In this document: positions 1 through 7,268 of the stretch, one piece after another | Layout of the letters: each line of letters opens with the position of its first letter | How positions within the stretch are numbered: the first letter of the stretch is position 1 | IMG/VR virus record: IMGVR_UViG_3300009790_000047 | Location: 1-28,357 of that record | Source of the DNA: a virus | Length of the DNA: 28,357 nucleotides | Reading direction: 5' to 3' (one strand) | Program-made: the position numbers and the translations under genes | Notes under the pieces: generated by a model | Seen by the model: only the letters and a program-made list of their open reading frames with translations | Told to the model about the DNA's origin: nothing | Databases searched by the model: none

Positions 1-276
1 GTTTTCGACAGGCTTACCGCACCGCAGCGTCACACCGAGGGGAAGTGACGACACACTTTGCGTGTCGTGATATGGCGGAACTTTGGGGCGAGAGCAGCTC
101 CGCTGCGAAGCAACAAAGTCAGTGCCATATTACGACATCGGAAACTCAATGCAGTTTATTGAGTTTCCGTCCGCAGGCGCAACGTGTGGCGGCACTTACC
201 CGACGCTGCCATCGCCCTAGTACGGCGATGGCAGACAGTGTGACCGAGGAGCTGGAAAGCCCGAGAAAAGTTTCTT
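1..276 (+). ncRNA. Candidate large structured RNA, 5' end cut by the window
   Basis: No convincing gene lies here, but the stretch is dense in long perfect helices. A 12-bp helix with one G-U pair joins 65-76 to 124-135; inside it 80-85 pairs with 114-119 and 94-98 with 102-106. Separate hairpins are 139-149 with 159-169 (11 bp) and 206-216 with 224-234 (11 bp, 7-nt loop), framed by 193-196 with 237-240. Two hairpins near the start, 28-33 with 45-50 and 48-54 with 62-68, compete with these, so alternative folds exist. Nested helices fit a folded RNA better than a protein. Phages carry large ornate RNAs (GOLLD, ROOL), which is one possibility, but I cannot match a consensus from memory. Strand is assumed from the neighbouring genes. 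Confidence 0.42.
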
Positions 277-307
277 AAATTGTTTTAGCGACGGTCAACA
301 ATCCGAC

Positions 308-336
308 TTGACGGCGGAAAGGCGTATGCCTATAAT
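308..336 (+). promoter_or_regulatory. Near-consensus sigma70 promoter
   Basis: TTGACG at 308-313 (5 of 6 to the -35 consensus) and TATAAT at 331-336 (6 of 6) are separated by exactly 17 bp. Transcription would start near 343 and read the nuclease and structural genes downstream. This is the only site in the window where both boxes and the spacing are near ideal, and almost no other gap between genes is long enough to hold a promoter, so it may drive much of the late operon. The start site is inferred from spacing. Confidence 0.75.
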
Positions 337-342
337 CTCGTG

Positions 343-560
343 GCAACACACGCTTACCAGAAAAGGTGGTGACGTATCACCAACTTGAACCAGCGCAAAC
401 AAGACAGCGTTGCACTGTCCGGTGGAGTCGGCGCTGGTTCAAAGGGTGGGTGGGTGGGATAGGCCCTGTACCTATTTAACGCTGAATAGGGGGGTATACT
501 ATCAACGTGTCTACCCAAGGGAGGGGTGTACAGCACTCTATCCCCCCTCTCCCTATATAG
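343..560 (+). promoter_or_regulatory. Highly folded 5' leader between promoter and first gene
   Basis: About 218 nt separate the predicted transcription start from the first ORF. The leader holds a 6-bp hairpin (367-372 with 377-382), a perfect 12-bp inverted repeat (385-396 with 431-442) enclosing a 5-bp hairpin (403-407 with 415-419), a G-quadruplex motif at 444-458, a 6-bp hairpin (471-476 with 485-490), a G6 run at 489-494, and a G-rich tract at 519-526 that can pair with the C-rich tract at 542-553 just before the first ATG. No U tract follows the 12-bp stem, so it does not look like a simple terminator. Several G tracts could compete for the single C tract, which is what a switch-like leader would need, but no function is shown. 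Confidence 0.5.
444..458 (+). other. Short-loop G-quadruplex motif
   Basis: Four GGG runs are separated by single T bases, the pattern that gives very stable parallel quadruplexes. It lies on the sense strand, so it would be in the leader RNA, two bases after the 12-bp stem at 385-442. Confidence 0.7.
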
Positions 561-1049
561 ATGCGTTTTGGTGTTGGGGTTGCTTTTTTTCTGTCCCTGA
601 AGTATGTTCTAGGGGTGGCTACTTCTGATTTTCATAATAAGAAATTAAAATTTTGTAGGTATTGTAAGGAGTGGGTAACTGAGTATAAGGATAATCAGAC
701 GTATTGTGATCCTTGTTGGAAGGTGTATAAGCGCCGTCAGTATCATATTGCTAAGCATAAGCCTCGTTTGATGGCTGCTCAGGGGTCTAAGTGTGCTATT
801 TGTGAGGCTGATTTTACGTATATGGCGACTGGGAAGATTCATGTGGATCATTTGCATGGTGATCGGTATTTGATTCGTGGGTTGTTGTGTTTGCATTGCA
901 ATTCTGTGTTGGGGCATTCCTTGGATCGCCCCGATGTTTTGCGGAAGGCTGCTGATTATTTGGAGGCTACTGAGGCTCGTCCTTTGGAAGATATTTTAGA
1001 AGAGCTTGATCGTAAGGAATCTATGAGTAAACTTAAGGGTGTATTCTAG
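561..1049 (+). CDS. Endonuclease VII-like HNH nuclease
   Basis: The 162-residue product has the signature of the phage recombination endonuclease VII / HNH family, which cuts branched DNA such as Holliday junctions before packaging. Zinc-ligand pairs are visible: C32-C35 with C49-C52, and C78-C81 with C110-C113. The catalytic block reads VDH at 95-97, then RGLLC at 106-110 and CN at 113-114, followed by LG and a helical YLE tail. It lies just upstream of the terminase genes, where phages often keep an HNH nuclease that assists packaging. The start is uncertain: the ATG at 561 follows a C-rich tract with no Shine-Dalgarno and gives a hydrophobic N-terminus unusual for this family; GTG at 615 would begin closer to the first zinc pair. 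Codons are T- and G-ended, unlike the A-richer genes further on. Confidence 0.85.
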   Translation: MRFGVGVAFFLSLKYVLGVATSDFHNKKLKFCRYCKEWVTEYKDNQTYCDPCWKVYKRRQYHIAKHKPRLMAAQGSKCAICEADFTYMATGKIHVDHLHGDRYLIRGLLCLHCNSVLGHSLDRPDVLRKAADYLEATEARPLEDILEELDRKESMSKLKGVF

Positions 1050-1061
1050 TTAAGGAGAATT

Positions 1062-1349
1062 ATGGCCGTTCATGGCGAAGATAATGCGCTGAGCACAGCT
1101 AGGGAAGTTGTTTGGACTGCTACGCAAGCTGCATCTATTGATCATCCTAATCTTGTTTGGATTGAGAATAAAGATGGCTCTATTGAGATAACTGTTGGTG
1201 GCGCTGATGTTGCTGATGATTCTAAGGGTTTGACGTTAGCTGCTGGTGCGACATTGGGTCCTTTTACGTTCACTCAGCCAGGTGAAGAACTTTATGCTAT
1301 TGCAGCATCTGGTACACCTAGTGTTAAAATATTTGTAACAGGAGTTTAA
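1062..1349 (+). CDS. Small beta-rich probable virion surface protein
   Basis: The product has 95 residues. AAGGAG at 1052-1057 sits five bases before the ATG. After a short N-terminus it reads as alternating beta strands: LVWIENKDGSIEITVGG, then a GLTLAAGATLGPF turn, then ELYAIAASGTPSVKIFVTG. From memory this resembles small phage proteins placed near packaging or head genes that end in the same strand-AAG-strand-LYAIA pattern, thought to be head decoration or fibre-like beta sandwiches. There is no signal peptide or membrane segment. It is followed after one base by the 34-residue basic gene. The role is inferred from fold impression and location only. Confidence 0.6.
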   Translation: MAVHGEDNALSTAREVVWTATQAASIDHPNLVWIENKDGSIEITVGGADVADDSKGLTLAAGATLGPFTFTQPGEELYAIAASGTPSVKIFVTGV

Positions 1350-1350
1350 T

Positions 1351-1455
1351 ATGCCTAAAGTCGGAGGAAAAAAATACCCTTATACAAAGAAGGGTAAAGC
1401 TCAAGCTAAAAAAGCTAGAAGCAAAATGAACAGTGGTAAGAAACGACGATCTTAA
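1351..1455 (+). CDS. 34-residue Lys/Arg-rich small protein
   Basis: ATG at 1351 and TAA at 1453-1455 enclose 34 residues starting MPKVGGKKYPYTKKGKAQAK and ending KKRRS. About 40% of residues are Lys or Arg, with no acidic residue at all. AGGAG at 1340-1344 is well placed. The 3' end overlaps the start of the terminase gene by 23 nt, suggesting coupled translation. I recall similar very short, basic proteins with a GKKYPYTKKGK-like motif in other phages near packaging genes. Charge suggests nucleic-acid or capsid-interior binding; no function is known to me. Confidence 0.72.
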   Translation: MPKVGGKKYPYTKKGKAQAKKARSKMNSGKKRRS

Positions 1456-3181
1456 TTATGAGGAGCTTTTAGAGCTTCTTGACTATGCGACACCTGAAGA
1501 AACTAAGTATATTGAGCATTTGCTTTCGGCACGTGTTGCTCTTGCGTCTCCTTTGGATTATGCCTGCTATGTATCGCCTCAAACAATACGGTACAAGCAT
1601 GTGCAGGTTGTGTCCGATTATATCCAAGCGCTTTGCGAGTTCAGACTATATCACTCTGGTCCAGGCCCAAAGGCGGATTGGTTCTATCGAACGGAAGAAG
1701 GAACGTACCCAGTAGAAGGCCCTGATGAGCTTCGTGTTTTTTTAAGTGGCGAGGAGGGCGGTGGAGTCTTAGAATTTTTCGGGCTTCATCCTGACACTGG
1801 TGAGAGAGTTGTTTTTCGGCTGGGCCTTTCAGCGCCCCCTCGTCACGGCAAATCTTGGATTACTACATTACATACGCCTGGCTGGTATTTGTCTAGGTGG
1901 CCTGATCGAAAGCAGGCTATAGTTACGTACTCTGATGAGTTTTCTTGGGAGTGGGGGGAGCAGATTAATCGTCAGTTGGATGAGAGGAATGGTTTTGTTA
2001 AAACAAAAGGAAACAGGCAACTTATCAGAGAAACCGAAAGGCTTGGTGAATTACGATTTGCTGGTGTGGGGGGTAAGCTTACTGGTACTGGGTATCATTT
2101 TGGGCTTATTGATGACCCTTTTAAAAACTCTGAAGAGGCACTTTCACAAGTAGCTAGGGACTCTAAGGACAATTGGTATGGGTCTGTTTGGTTAACTCGT
2201 AAAGAACCTATGGCTGTTGAGGTGGTGATGTTTACTCGGTGGCATGAGGATGATCTATCTGGTCGTAGGATCTATGAACCTGAATCGACTGTGCCTCGTG
2301 AGGATTGGTGCATTTTGGAAATGCCGGCTATTGCATTTGATACAGAGTATTTTCCTAGAGAAGATTATAAAGATGTTATTGACAGAAAGCCTGGCGAGGC
2401 TCTTTGCCCTGCTCGTAAGACGTTAACTGAGTTAGAGCAGATCCGTATTGACGATCCGTTGTGGTTTGAAGCCATGTATCAAGGAAATCCTTCTTTGGAA
2501 GCTGGCGGTATTTTATCTCCCCCTTATCACCATTGGACAGATGCTGGTTCTCAGTACCGTTTAGAACTTATTGATGGCGAAGCTTTAATGATTCCTAAAA
2601 GACATTGTGAACGGTATGCCGTTATTGACTTAGCAGCATCGATTAAAACTTGGGCTGACTGGAGTGTGTTGTCAGTTTGGGATTGGCATAGGGATTCACA
2701 GAATTTAATCCTTGTCCATGTTGATCGTAGGCGTGTTGAGTCTTCTCGACATATTACGTGGGCGCAAGGATTGTGCAGGCAATGGGATGTCCAAATGTTG
2801 GGGATAGAAGAAAGGACTTTTGGCTTGACTCTTATTCAGCATTTTCAGCGTGCCGGTGGGTTTTACGTCAGGCCTCTTTTCCCGAAGGATCGAGATAAGG
2901 TCCAAAGAGCCATTCCTTATGGCGCTGGAATAACAAACCAGCAAGTTTGGTTTCCCAAAGCTGCTTCTTGGCTGTATATTTGGGAACAGGAACATAGGAA
3001 CTTTCCAAATGCAAAACATGATGACATGGTAGATACTGGAGCGTATGCGTGGGAGATGACTCGTTCGATGCCTGCGTATGCCCCTGCGAGGAAGAAAGCG
3101 CCTACAATCGAAGATCTATGCTGGCAACAGCTAGAAGAAAAAGCAAAAGAACCAGATAACTGGTCAATTATGATGAGGTAA
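1433..3181 (+). CDS. terL: Terminase large subunit (DNA-packaging ATPase/nuclease)
   Basis: The 582-residue protein is the motor that pumps DNA into the prohead and cuts it. The ATPase half shows Walker A SAPPRHGKS at 133-141, Walker B LIDDP at 225-229 and the coupling motif FTRWHEDDL at 267-275. The C-terminal RNase H-like nuclease shows acidic positions in YAVIDLAAS (D399), GIEE (E459/E460) and HDDMVD (D530/D531). Length and motif order are complete for the family. The GTG start at 1433 overlaps the small basic gene; a preceding Shine-Dalgarno is weak, so coupling is likely. No separate small terminase subunit is recognisable in the window; the 106-residue gene after it is one candidate, but weak. 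Confidence 0.95.
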   Translation: MVRNDDLNYEELLELLDYATPEETKYIEHLLSARVALASPLDYACYVSPQTIRYKHVQVVSDYIQALCEFRLYHSGPGPKADWFYRTEEGTYPVEGPDELRVFLSGEEGGGVLEFFGLHPDTGERVVFRLGLSAPPRHGKSWITTLHTPGWYLSRWPDRKQAIVTYSDEFSWEWGEQINRQLDERNGFVKTKGNRQLIRETERLGELRFAGVGGKLTGTGYHFGLIDDPFKNSEEALSQVARDSKDNWYGSVWLTRKEPMAVEVVMFTRWHEDDLSGRRIYEPESTVPREDWCILEMPAIAFDTEYFPREDYKDVIDRKPGEALCPARKTLTELEQIRIDDPLWFEAMYQGNPSLEAGGILSPPYHHWTDAGSQYRLELIDGEALMIPKRHCERYAVIDLAASIKTWADWSVLSVWDWHRDSQNLILVHVDRRRVESSRHITWAQGLCRQWDVQMLGIEERTFGLTLIQHFQRAGGFYVRPLFPKDRDKVQRAIPYGAGITNQQVWFPKAASWLYIWEQEHRNFPNAKHDDMVDTGAYAWEMTRSMPAYAPARKKAPTIEDLCWQQLEEKAKEPDNWSIMMR

Positions 3182-3183
3182 TT

Positions 3184-3504
3184 ATGTTTAGGTTAATAGA
3201 AGGTGGAGACTTTGGCATGGAAAGTGCTAATGTTGGGTTGTGCTACGTGACGTTCTTGACAAAACAAGATGACGATGCTGGAATTTTTAGAGGTCCTGCA
3301 ATAGAGGAAGAAGGTTTCTTAGATGTTTCTGTAAGTTGTATAACTGATGCTGCGCAACAAGTGGGGTGGAAATCACCGGAGTCAGTTGCAAAGTTAGAAA
3401 TAGAATATCGTGATCTATTAAAAATCCATACAAAATTAACTAAAGACTATACAAAGTTAGAAAAAGCGCTAAATTTAGTTAAGGAAGTTCAAAAGAGTAA
3501 ATAA
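3184..3504 (+). CDS. Small protein with C-terminal coiled coil, unknown role
   Basis: The product has 106 residues. GAGG at 3174-3177 supports the ATG at 3184; an in-frame ATG at 3217 is a weaker alternative. The N-terminal half is mixed and acidic; the region from about residue 66 (ESVAKLEIEYRDLLKIHTKL) onward is a clear amphipathic helix likely to oligomerise. The stop TAA overlaps the portal ATG by one base. Its place between large terminase and portal, its size and its coiled coil would suit a packaging accessory, but no DNA-binding motif is visible. Confidence 0.7.
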   Translation: MFRLIEGGDFGMESANVGLCYVTFLTKQDDDAGIFRGPAIEEEGFLDVSVSCITDAAQQVGWKSPESVAKLEIEYRDLLKIHTKLTKDYTKLEKALNLVKEVQKSK

Positions 3505-5450
3505 TGGCAAAACCTAAAACAGAGGTAGAAGAAATATACGAAGAGTCTGTAAAGCATATTATGGGCCCTCTTCGCAGTTACTGGTTAAATCATGCGTTTG
3601 TTCGTGGTTTACAATGGCTACGTTGGAATACTGCAGTAACTCGTTTAAGCGAACAGGTCGAAGATAGGGACAGGGTACAAGCTGTCTTTAATAAAATGCG
3701 AGCAAACCAACGTACAATAATAGCTAATTTGACTCAAAGAGAGCTCAAGTTCGAAATTACTCCTACAGGTCCAGATGACGAATCTATTAGAGCTTCACGT
3801 TTAGGAGAAGGGATTCTAAGAGATTTACATAATTCCCAAAGATGGGAAGTCATTAGAGAAGAACATATGGCTGGCGTTTGCAAAGGTGGGACTGGGGCAC
3901 TAATGGTTGAAATAGATCCTGATTCTAAAATGCCTACTGTAAAGCCATTGTCTTTAGCTGAGTTTATGGTAGAGCCAGGCTCTAGAAATGCTGAGACAGC
4001 TCGTTGGTGTATCAAAGTTGAGGCTCTTCCTCCTAAAACTGTTAAAGCACTTTTTGGGATGCGGAAAGAGCCACCTGCTGATGCCCATGCAGGTTTAGCT
4101 CCTTTTCAACATAGGATGCTGCATCATAGTTGGGGCAGCAATAGCACAATGCCAGAACTTACAAAAGTTCTTACGTATTATGAACGTCCAATAGGTAAGA
4201 GCAAAGGTGGTTTTCAAGTTGTCATTGATGGGAAAGTCGTGCAAAAAGGTGCATGGCCGTTTCCTTTTGAGGACCGTTTGAATATTACCGTTGCACGTGA
4301 AACTGTTGAGGAAAATCAATGGTGGGGCACTACCTACATGGATGACGTGCGTAAGGTTCAAGTTATTTTAAATGGGATATGGTCAGGCATAGCTGAACAT
4401 GCTAAAGAACTTGGCACTATTCGGGCTTTGTTCCCTGCTAGTGCTGAACCGTTTGTAGAGGAAATGACGGATAAGCCAGGTTTTCAACCTTGGCCTGATG
4501 GTGTGGATTTGCCCGAATACCTTGAACAGCCACAGATGCGACCTTGGTATGAACAAGTTATAGATAGAGCAAGTATGATGATTGATGACATCATGGGAGT
4601 GCATGATGTTTCTCGTGGTTTAGCCCCTCCTAACATTGAGTCGGGAACTGGATTATCCATCTTGGCAGAAAATGATACGTCTCCCACAGGTCGTTTGATA
4701 AAGGAGACGGCTCGATGTTGGAGGGAAGTAGCCCAAATGTCTTTGCAGATCTACCAAAAGACGCAAACCTCAACAAGAACGATTACTGTTGATACAGGTT
4801 TTGGGCCTGAAAGGTTTCCTCATAAAGGTTCTGATTTATCTGCAGAGTTTGATGTAAGACTCCCTCCAGAAGGAATTAGCCCTCGATCTCGTATAGGCAT
4901 GATTCAGCAAGCTGATAAAATGCTTCAATTAGGGTTGATTCAATCCCCTGCGCAGTACATACGAATAGCGGAACTGCCAGGTTCTGAGGACCTAATTGCT
5001 GGGATTTCTCCAGCTACTCATAAAGCTCGTCGTGAAAATTCTGATTTAGCTAGGGGGCAGATAACAAATCCTGAGTGGCACAAGGAAGATGATCATCAAG
5101 TACATATTGCTGAACATCGTGCCTTTATGTCTACTCAAAGATGGGAATTATTACCTGAACGTATCCAGAAGTTATATCAAGATCACGTTCAAATGCATCA
5201 GAACTTCCAAGCTGAAAATAGAGCTAAGGAAATTCAAATGGCTGGCATGGAAGCAAGGGCAGAACAAGCTAGCGGACCAATGGATATGAGCGCTATGGGT
5301 GGACCCCCTAATCAGCAAAGACAAGGACCTCCCCCTGCGCCTCCGTCCACACCCACAGGGGGAGGTCCGGCTGAAATGGCAGCAGGTATTCCTCCAGAAG
5401 GTGGCGGAGAAATGGGGATTGATCAAACAATAGAAGCAATGATGGGATAA
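3504..5450 (+). CDS. Portal protein
   Basis: The portal is the dodecameric ring at one capsid vertex through which DNA enters and leaves. This 648-residue protein follows the large terminase and precedes the scaffold, the normal portal position. The N-terminus is helical and basic; the middle has the long helices expected around the stem and wing (YMDDVRKVQVILNG near residue 277, ASMMIDDIMGVHDVSRG near 357-373). From about residue 596 the tail turns into a Gln/Pro/Gly/Met-rich low-complexity stretch, including runs of prolines. The ATG overlaps the preceding stop (TAATG). The assignment rests on length, order and general pattern rather than one catalytic motif. Confidence 0.85.
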   Translation: MAKPKTEVEEIYEESVKHIMGPLRSYWLNHAFVRGLQWLRWNTAVTRLSEQVEDRDRVQAVFNKMRANQRTIIANLTQRELKFEITPTGPDDESIRASRLGEGILRDLHNSQRWEVIREEHMAGVCKGGTGALMVEIDPDSKMPTVKPLSLAEFMVEPGSRNAETARWCIKVEALPPKTVKALFGMRKEPPADAHAGLAPFQHRMLHHSWGSNSTMPELTKVLTYYERPIGKSKGGFQVVIDGKVVQKGAWPFPFEDRLNITVARETVEENQWWGTTYMDDVRKVQVILNGIWSGIAEHAKELGTIRALFPASAEPFVEEMTDKPGFQPWPDGVDLPEYLEQPQMRPWYEQVIDRASMMIDDIMGVHDVSRGLAPPNIESGTGLSILAENDTSPTGRLIKETARCWREVAQMSLQIYQKTQTSTRTITVDTGFGPERFPHKGSDLSAEFDVRLPPEGISPRSRIGMIQQADKMLQLGLIQSPAQYIRIAELPGSEDLIAGISPATHKARRENSDLARGQITNPEWHKEDDHQVHIAEHRAFMSTQRWELLPERIQKLYQDHVQMHQNFQAENRAKEIQMAGMEARAEQASGPMDMSAMGGPPNQQRQGPPPAPPSTPTGGGPAEMAAGIPPEGGGEMGIDQTIEAMMG

Positions 5451-5452
5451 AT

Positions 5453-6241
5453 GTGGCAGATTATGAAAGAGAAATAAAGAAACTACGTGAAGAAGCTGCT
5501 AGATATAGGACTCAATTAGCTCCTTATAAAAAAGCTTTTGGTAGTATGGACAATGATGCGATAGAATGGTTATTACGTTCTGTCGAATTAGTTTCAGAAG
5601 ATCCTAGCGAAGCAGGTAGAAGGTTTGCTACGCTAGCTTATGGAAATCTTGGTGATAGAGAATTTAAAAACTGGATTCAAGATGTAGTCTATGACGGTGA
5701 CGTTGTAGAAGAAGATTATGATCATAATGAAGATCATGAAGGAGAAGAAATGGAAATGGAAACAGATGAAAGCAACTCTAACGATATGCCTGAATGGGCA
5801 AAAAATTTAGAGGAACGTGTCACAGGAGTAGTTCAGGCTGTGGAGCAACAAAGTCAAGAACGTGTTGCTAGCGCTGAACGAAAAGAACAATTTAAAGTAA
5901 TTAACGACACTGTTACACGACTTGGTTATGATTCAGATTCTTGGCAAGGAAAAATGCTTCTTCAAGTAGCAAGTAATGAAGTTGACGCTCAAGAAGATAT
6001 TGTTACTCGATTAGAAAAAGCTGCTTCAATAGTTCAAGAGCGACTTGGGGATAAAGCTCCAAGTAACGATACTGTTCAAATCGGAGAAGCTTCGATACCA
6101 AATGAAGAGATTGAAGTTCCAGCCACTGGAGGTCAAGTAGGTGGTGGAGGTATCCCTAATGTAAATTCAGATACTCCTTCTACTTTTGGTGATGCTGACG
6201 AAGCTTTAATGAATCTTATGAAAAGTCAAGTCGGACAATGA
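5453..6241 (+). CDS. Probable capsid scaffold protein
   Basis: The 262-residue protein is highly charged. It has an N-terminal coiled coil (YEREIKKLREEAARYRTQL), a very acidic segment around residues 82-109, a second helical coiled-coil region, and a Gly-rich flexible stretch near 225-238. This is the usual make-up of phage scaffold proteins, which shape the prohead and are then lost; position after the portal agrees. The start is GTG at 5453, two bases after the portal stop. It departs from the usual order in that the major capsid gene is about 2.7 kb further on, behind the lysis genes. The stop overlaps the endolysin start (ATGA). Confidence 0.75.
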   Translation: MADYEREIKKLREEAARYRTQLAPYKKAFGSMDNDAIEWLLRSVELVSEDPSEAGRRFATLAYGNLGDREFKNWIQDVVYDGDVVEEDYDHNEDHEGEEMEMETDESNSNDMPEWAKNLEERVTGVVQAVEQQSQERVASAERKEQFKVINDTVTRLGYDSDSWQGKMLLQVASNEVDAQEDIVTRLEKAASIVQERLGDKAPSNDTVQIGEASIPNEEIEVPATGGQVGGGGIPNVNSDTPSTFGDADEALMNLMKSQVGQ

Positions 6242-6999
6242 GTATTCCTACCGCTGGCAACTGGGTGAGATTAAAAGAATTACATCCTAAGATGAAATAT
6301 CGTCTTGAGAAATTCTTTGCCGACCCACGTATCAGGGGTAAAGTTGTGGTTAGTTCAGGTGTACGTACCTATGCTCAGCAAAAAGACTTATATCGACGCT
6401 ACAAGGCAGGAACTTTCCCGAATCTCGTAGCGAATCCAGACCGAAAATTCGGCGGAGGATTCCAAGGGTCGTGGCATATGCAGCAGCCCCATCATCCTGA
6501 AGGGGCCTATGGGTTTGCTGTTGATTTTAGAGTAATTGGCAACATTACCACAGGTACGATCAATAAAGTGGCTAAAGAGTATGGCCTAGTTAAAACTGTA
6601 CCTTCAGAGTGGTGGCATCACCAAGCTTATGGATACCGTCATGATACTAAGAAGTATGATTGGTACCCAGCTCCTGCGCTTGAAGGAAAGAAAGAAAAGA
6701 AAGCACAAGTTGGAGCTACCATAATGGCGAAAACAGATCAACGTTCTGCTTTTGAATATATTGGTGAAGCCATGAAAACAGTGGTACGTAAAGGCGCTAA
6801 AGGGCCTGAAGTTGAGTTAATACAAAACCGCCTTGCTAACAAAGGATATAGATTAACTAAATATCCATCTCGCAATACTGGCGTTGACGGCCACTTCGGA
6901 TGGTATACTCTTAGAGCGTTAAAGCAATTTCAGAAAAAATCTGGATTAAAGGCAGATGGAATATGTGGGCCGAAAACATGGAAGGCACTTATGTCATGA
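6238..6999 (+). CDS. Endolysin: M15 peptidase plus peptidoglycan-binding repeat
   Basis: The 253-residue product has two domains. Residues 1-140 match the VanY / L-Ala-D-Glu peptidase (M15) fold that cleaves peptidoglycan cross-link peptides: SSGVRT at 39-44, a zinc-ligand region starting SWH at 78-80 and ending GFAVDF at 92-97 (D96), and the catalytic E-x-W-H at 124-127. The family motif SxHxxGxAxD is stretched here, with about nine extra residues between H80 and G92; H85 or H86 could serve instead. Residues 180-253 are a PG_binding_1 repeat with the typical LIQNRL, GVDGHFGWYT, ALKQFQ and GICGPKTWKAL pieces. There is no signal peptide, so release needs the holin encoded next, whose start overlaps this stop (ATGA). 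Confidence 0.9.
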   Translation: MSIPTAGNWVRLKELHPKMKYRLEKFFADPRIRGKVVVSSGVRTYAQQKDLYRRYKAGTFPNLVANPDRKFGGGFQGSWHMQQPHHPEGAYGFAVDFRVIGNITTGTINKVAKEYGLVKTVPSEWWHHQAYGYRHDTKKYDWYPAPALEGKKEKKAQVGATIMAKTDQRSAFEYIGEAMKTVVRKGAKGPEVELIQNRLANKGYRLTKYPSRNTGVDGHFGWYTLRALKQFQKKSGLKADGICGPKTWKALMS

Positions 7000-7268
7000 A
7001 GAGAATAGATTATAAAGATATGGGCGAAAGAGTTGTAGCTACTTTTCTTCAAGCCTGTGGTGGTACTTTAGGCACTAATTCAGTGATAGATATGGGTGTA
7101 ACAGAATGGAAACTTATACTTGCTAGTGGATGCGCTGCAGTATTAAGTTTGCTCAAAGGATACGCAGCATCAATTCTAGGGAAGGACGGATCTAGCTCGG
7201 TGTATACACGAGTGGAACCAGACGAGTCCGACTTGGAAGAGATGTATGGCGAGGTTGACGCTTACTAA
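6996..7268 (+). CDS. Holin of the phage r1t type
   Basis: I place the start at ATG 6996, which overlaps the endolysin stop (ATGA) and gives 90 residues; the in-frame ATG at 6963 would lie deep in the endolysin gene. The protein begins [20 protein letters not shown], the typical r1t-holin opening in which an amphipathic head leads into a first membrane helix. A second hydrophobic stretch ([24 protein letters not shown]) follows, then an acidic tail. Such holins assemble in the host membrane and let the endolysin reach the wall. This family is common in phages of Gram-positive bacteria, including actinobacteria, which is part of the host inference. Confidence 0.82.
   Translation: MKRIDYKDMGERVVATFLQACGGTLGTNSVIDMGVTEWKLILASGCAAVLSLLKGYAASILGKDGSSSVYTRVEPDESDLEEMYGEVDAY

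Noticed and set aside
45-278. 77-codon open frame on the + strand at the window start
   Set aside because: It starts with GTG inside a hairpin, runs across several long perfect helices, and its Cys/Ser/Arg-rich product looks like nothing. A folded RNA explains the region better.
385-458. tRNA or classic terminator in the leader
   Set aside because: GGTTCAAAG resembles a T-loop, but no acceptor, D or anticodon arms fit; the 12-bp stem is followed by G runs instead of a U tract.
354-628. Short open frames on both strands over the leader
   Set aside because: They overlap the promoter-proximal inverted repeats and G tracts, lack ribosome sites, and are explained by low-stop G/C-rich leader sequence.
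1-1049. Group I intron with its homing HNH nuclease
   Set aside because: No recognisable intron core motifs and no split gene flank the nuclease. Endonuclease VII-like genes are common free-standing phage genes.
6963-6998. Upstream start for the holin
   Set aside because: It lies deep in the endolysin gene without a ribosome site, while ATG 6996 gives the usual ATGA coupling and a typical holin N-terminus.
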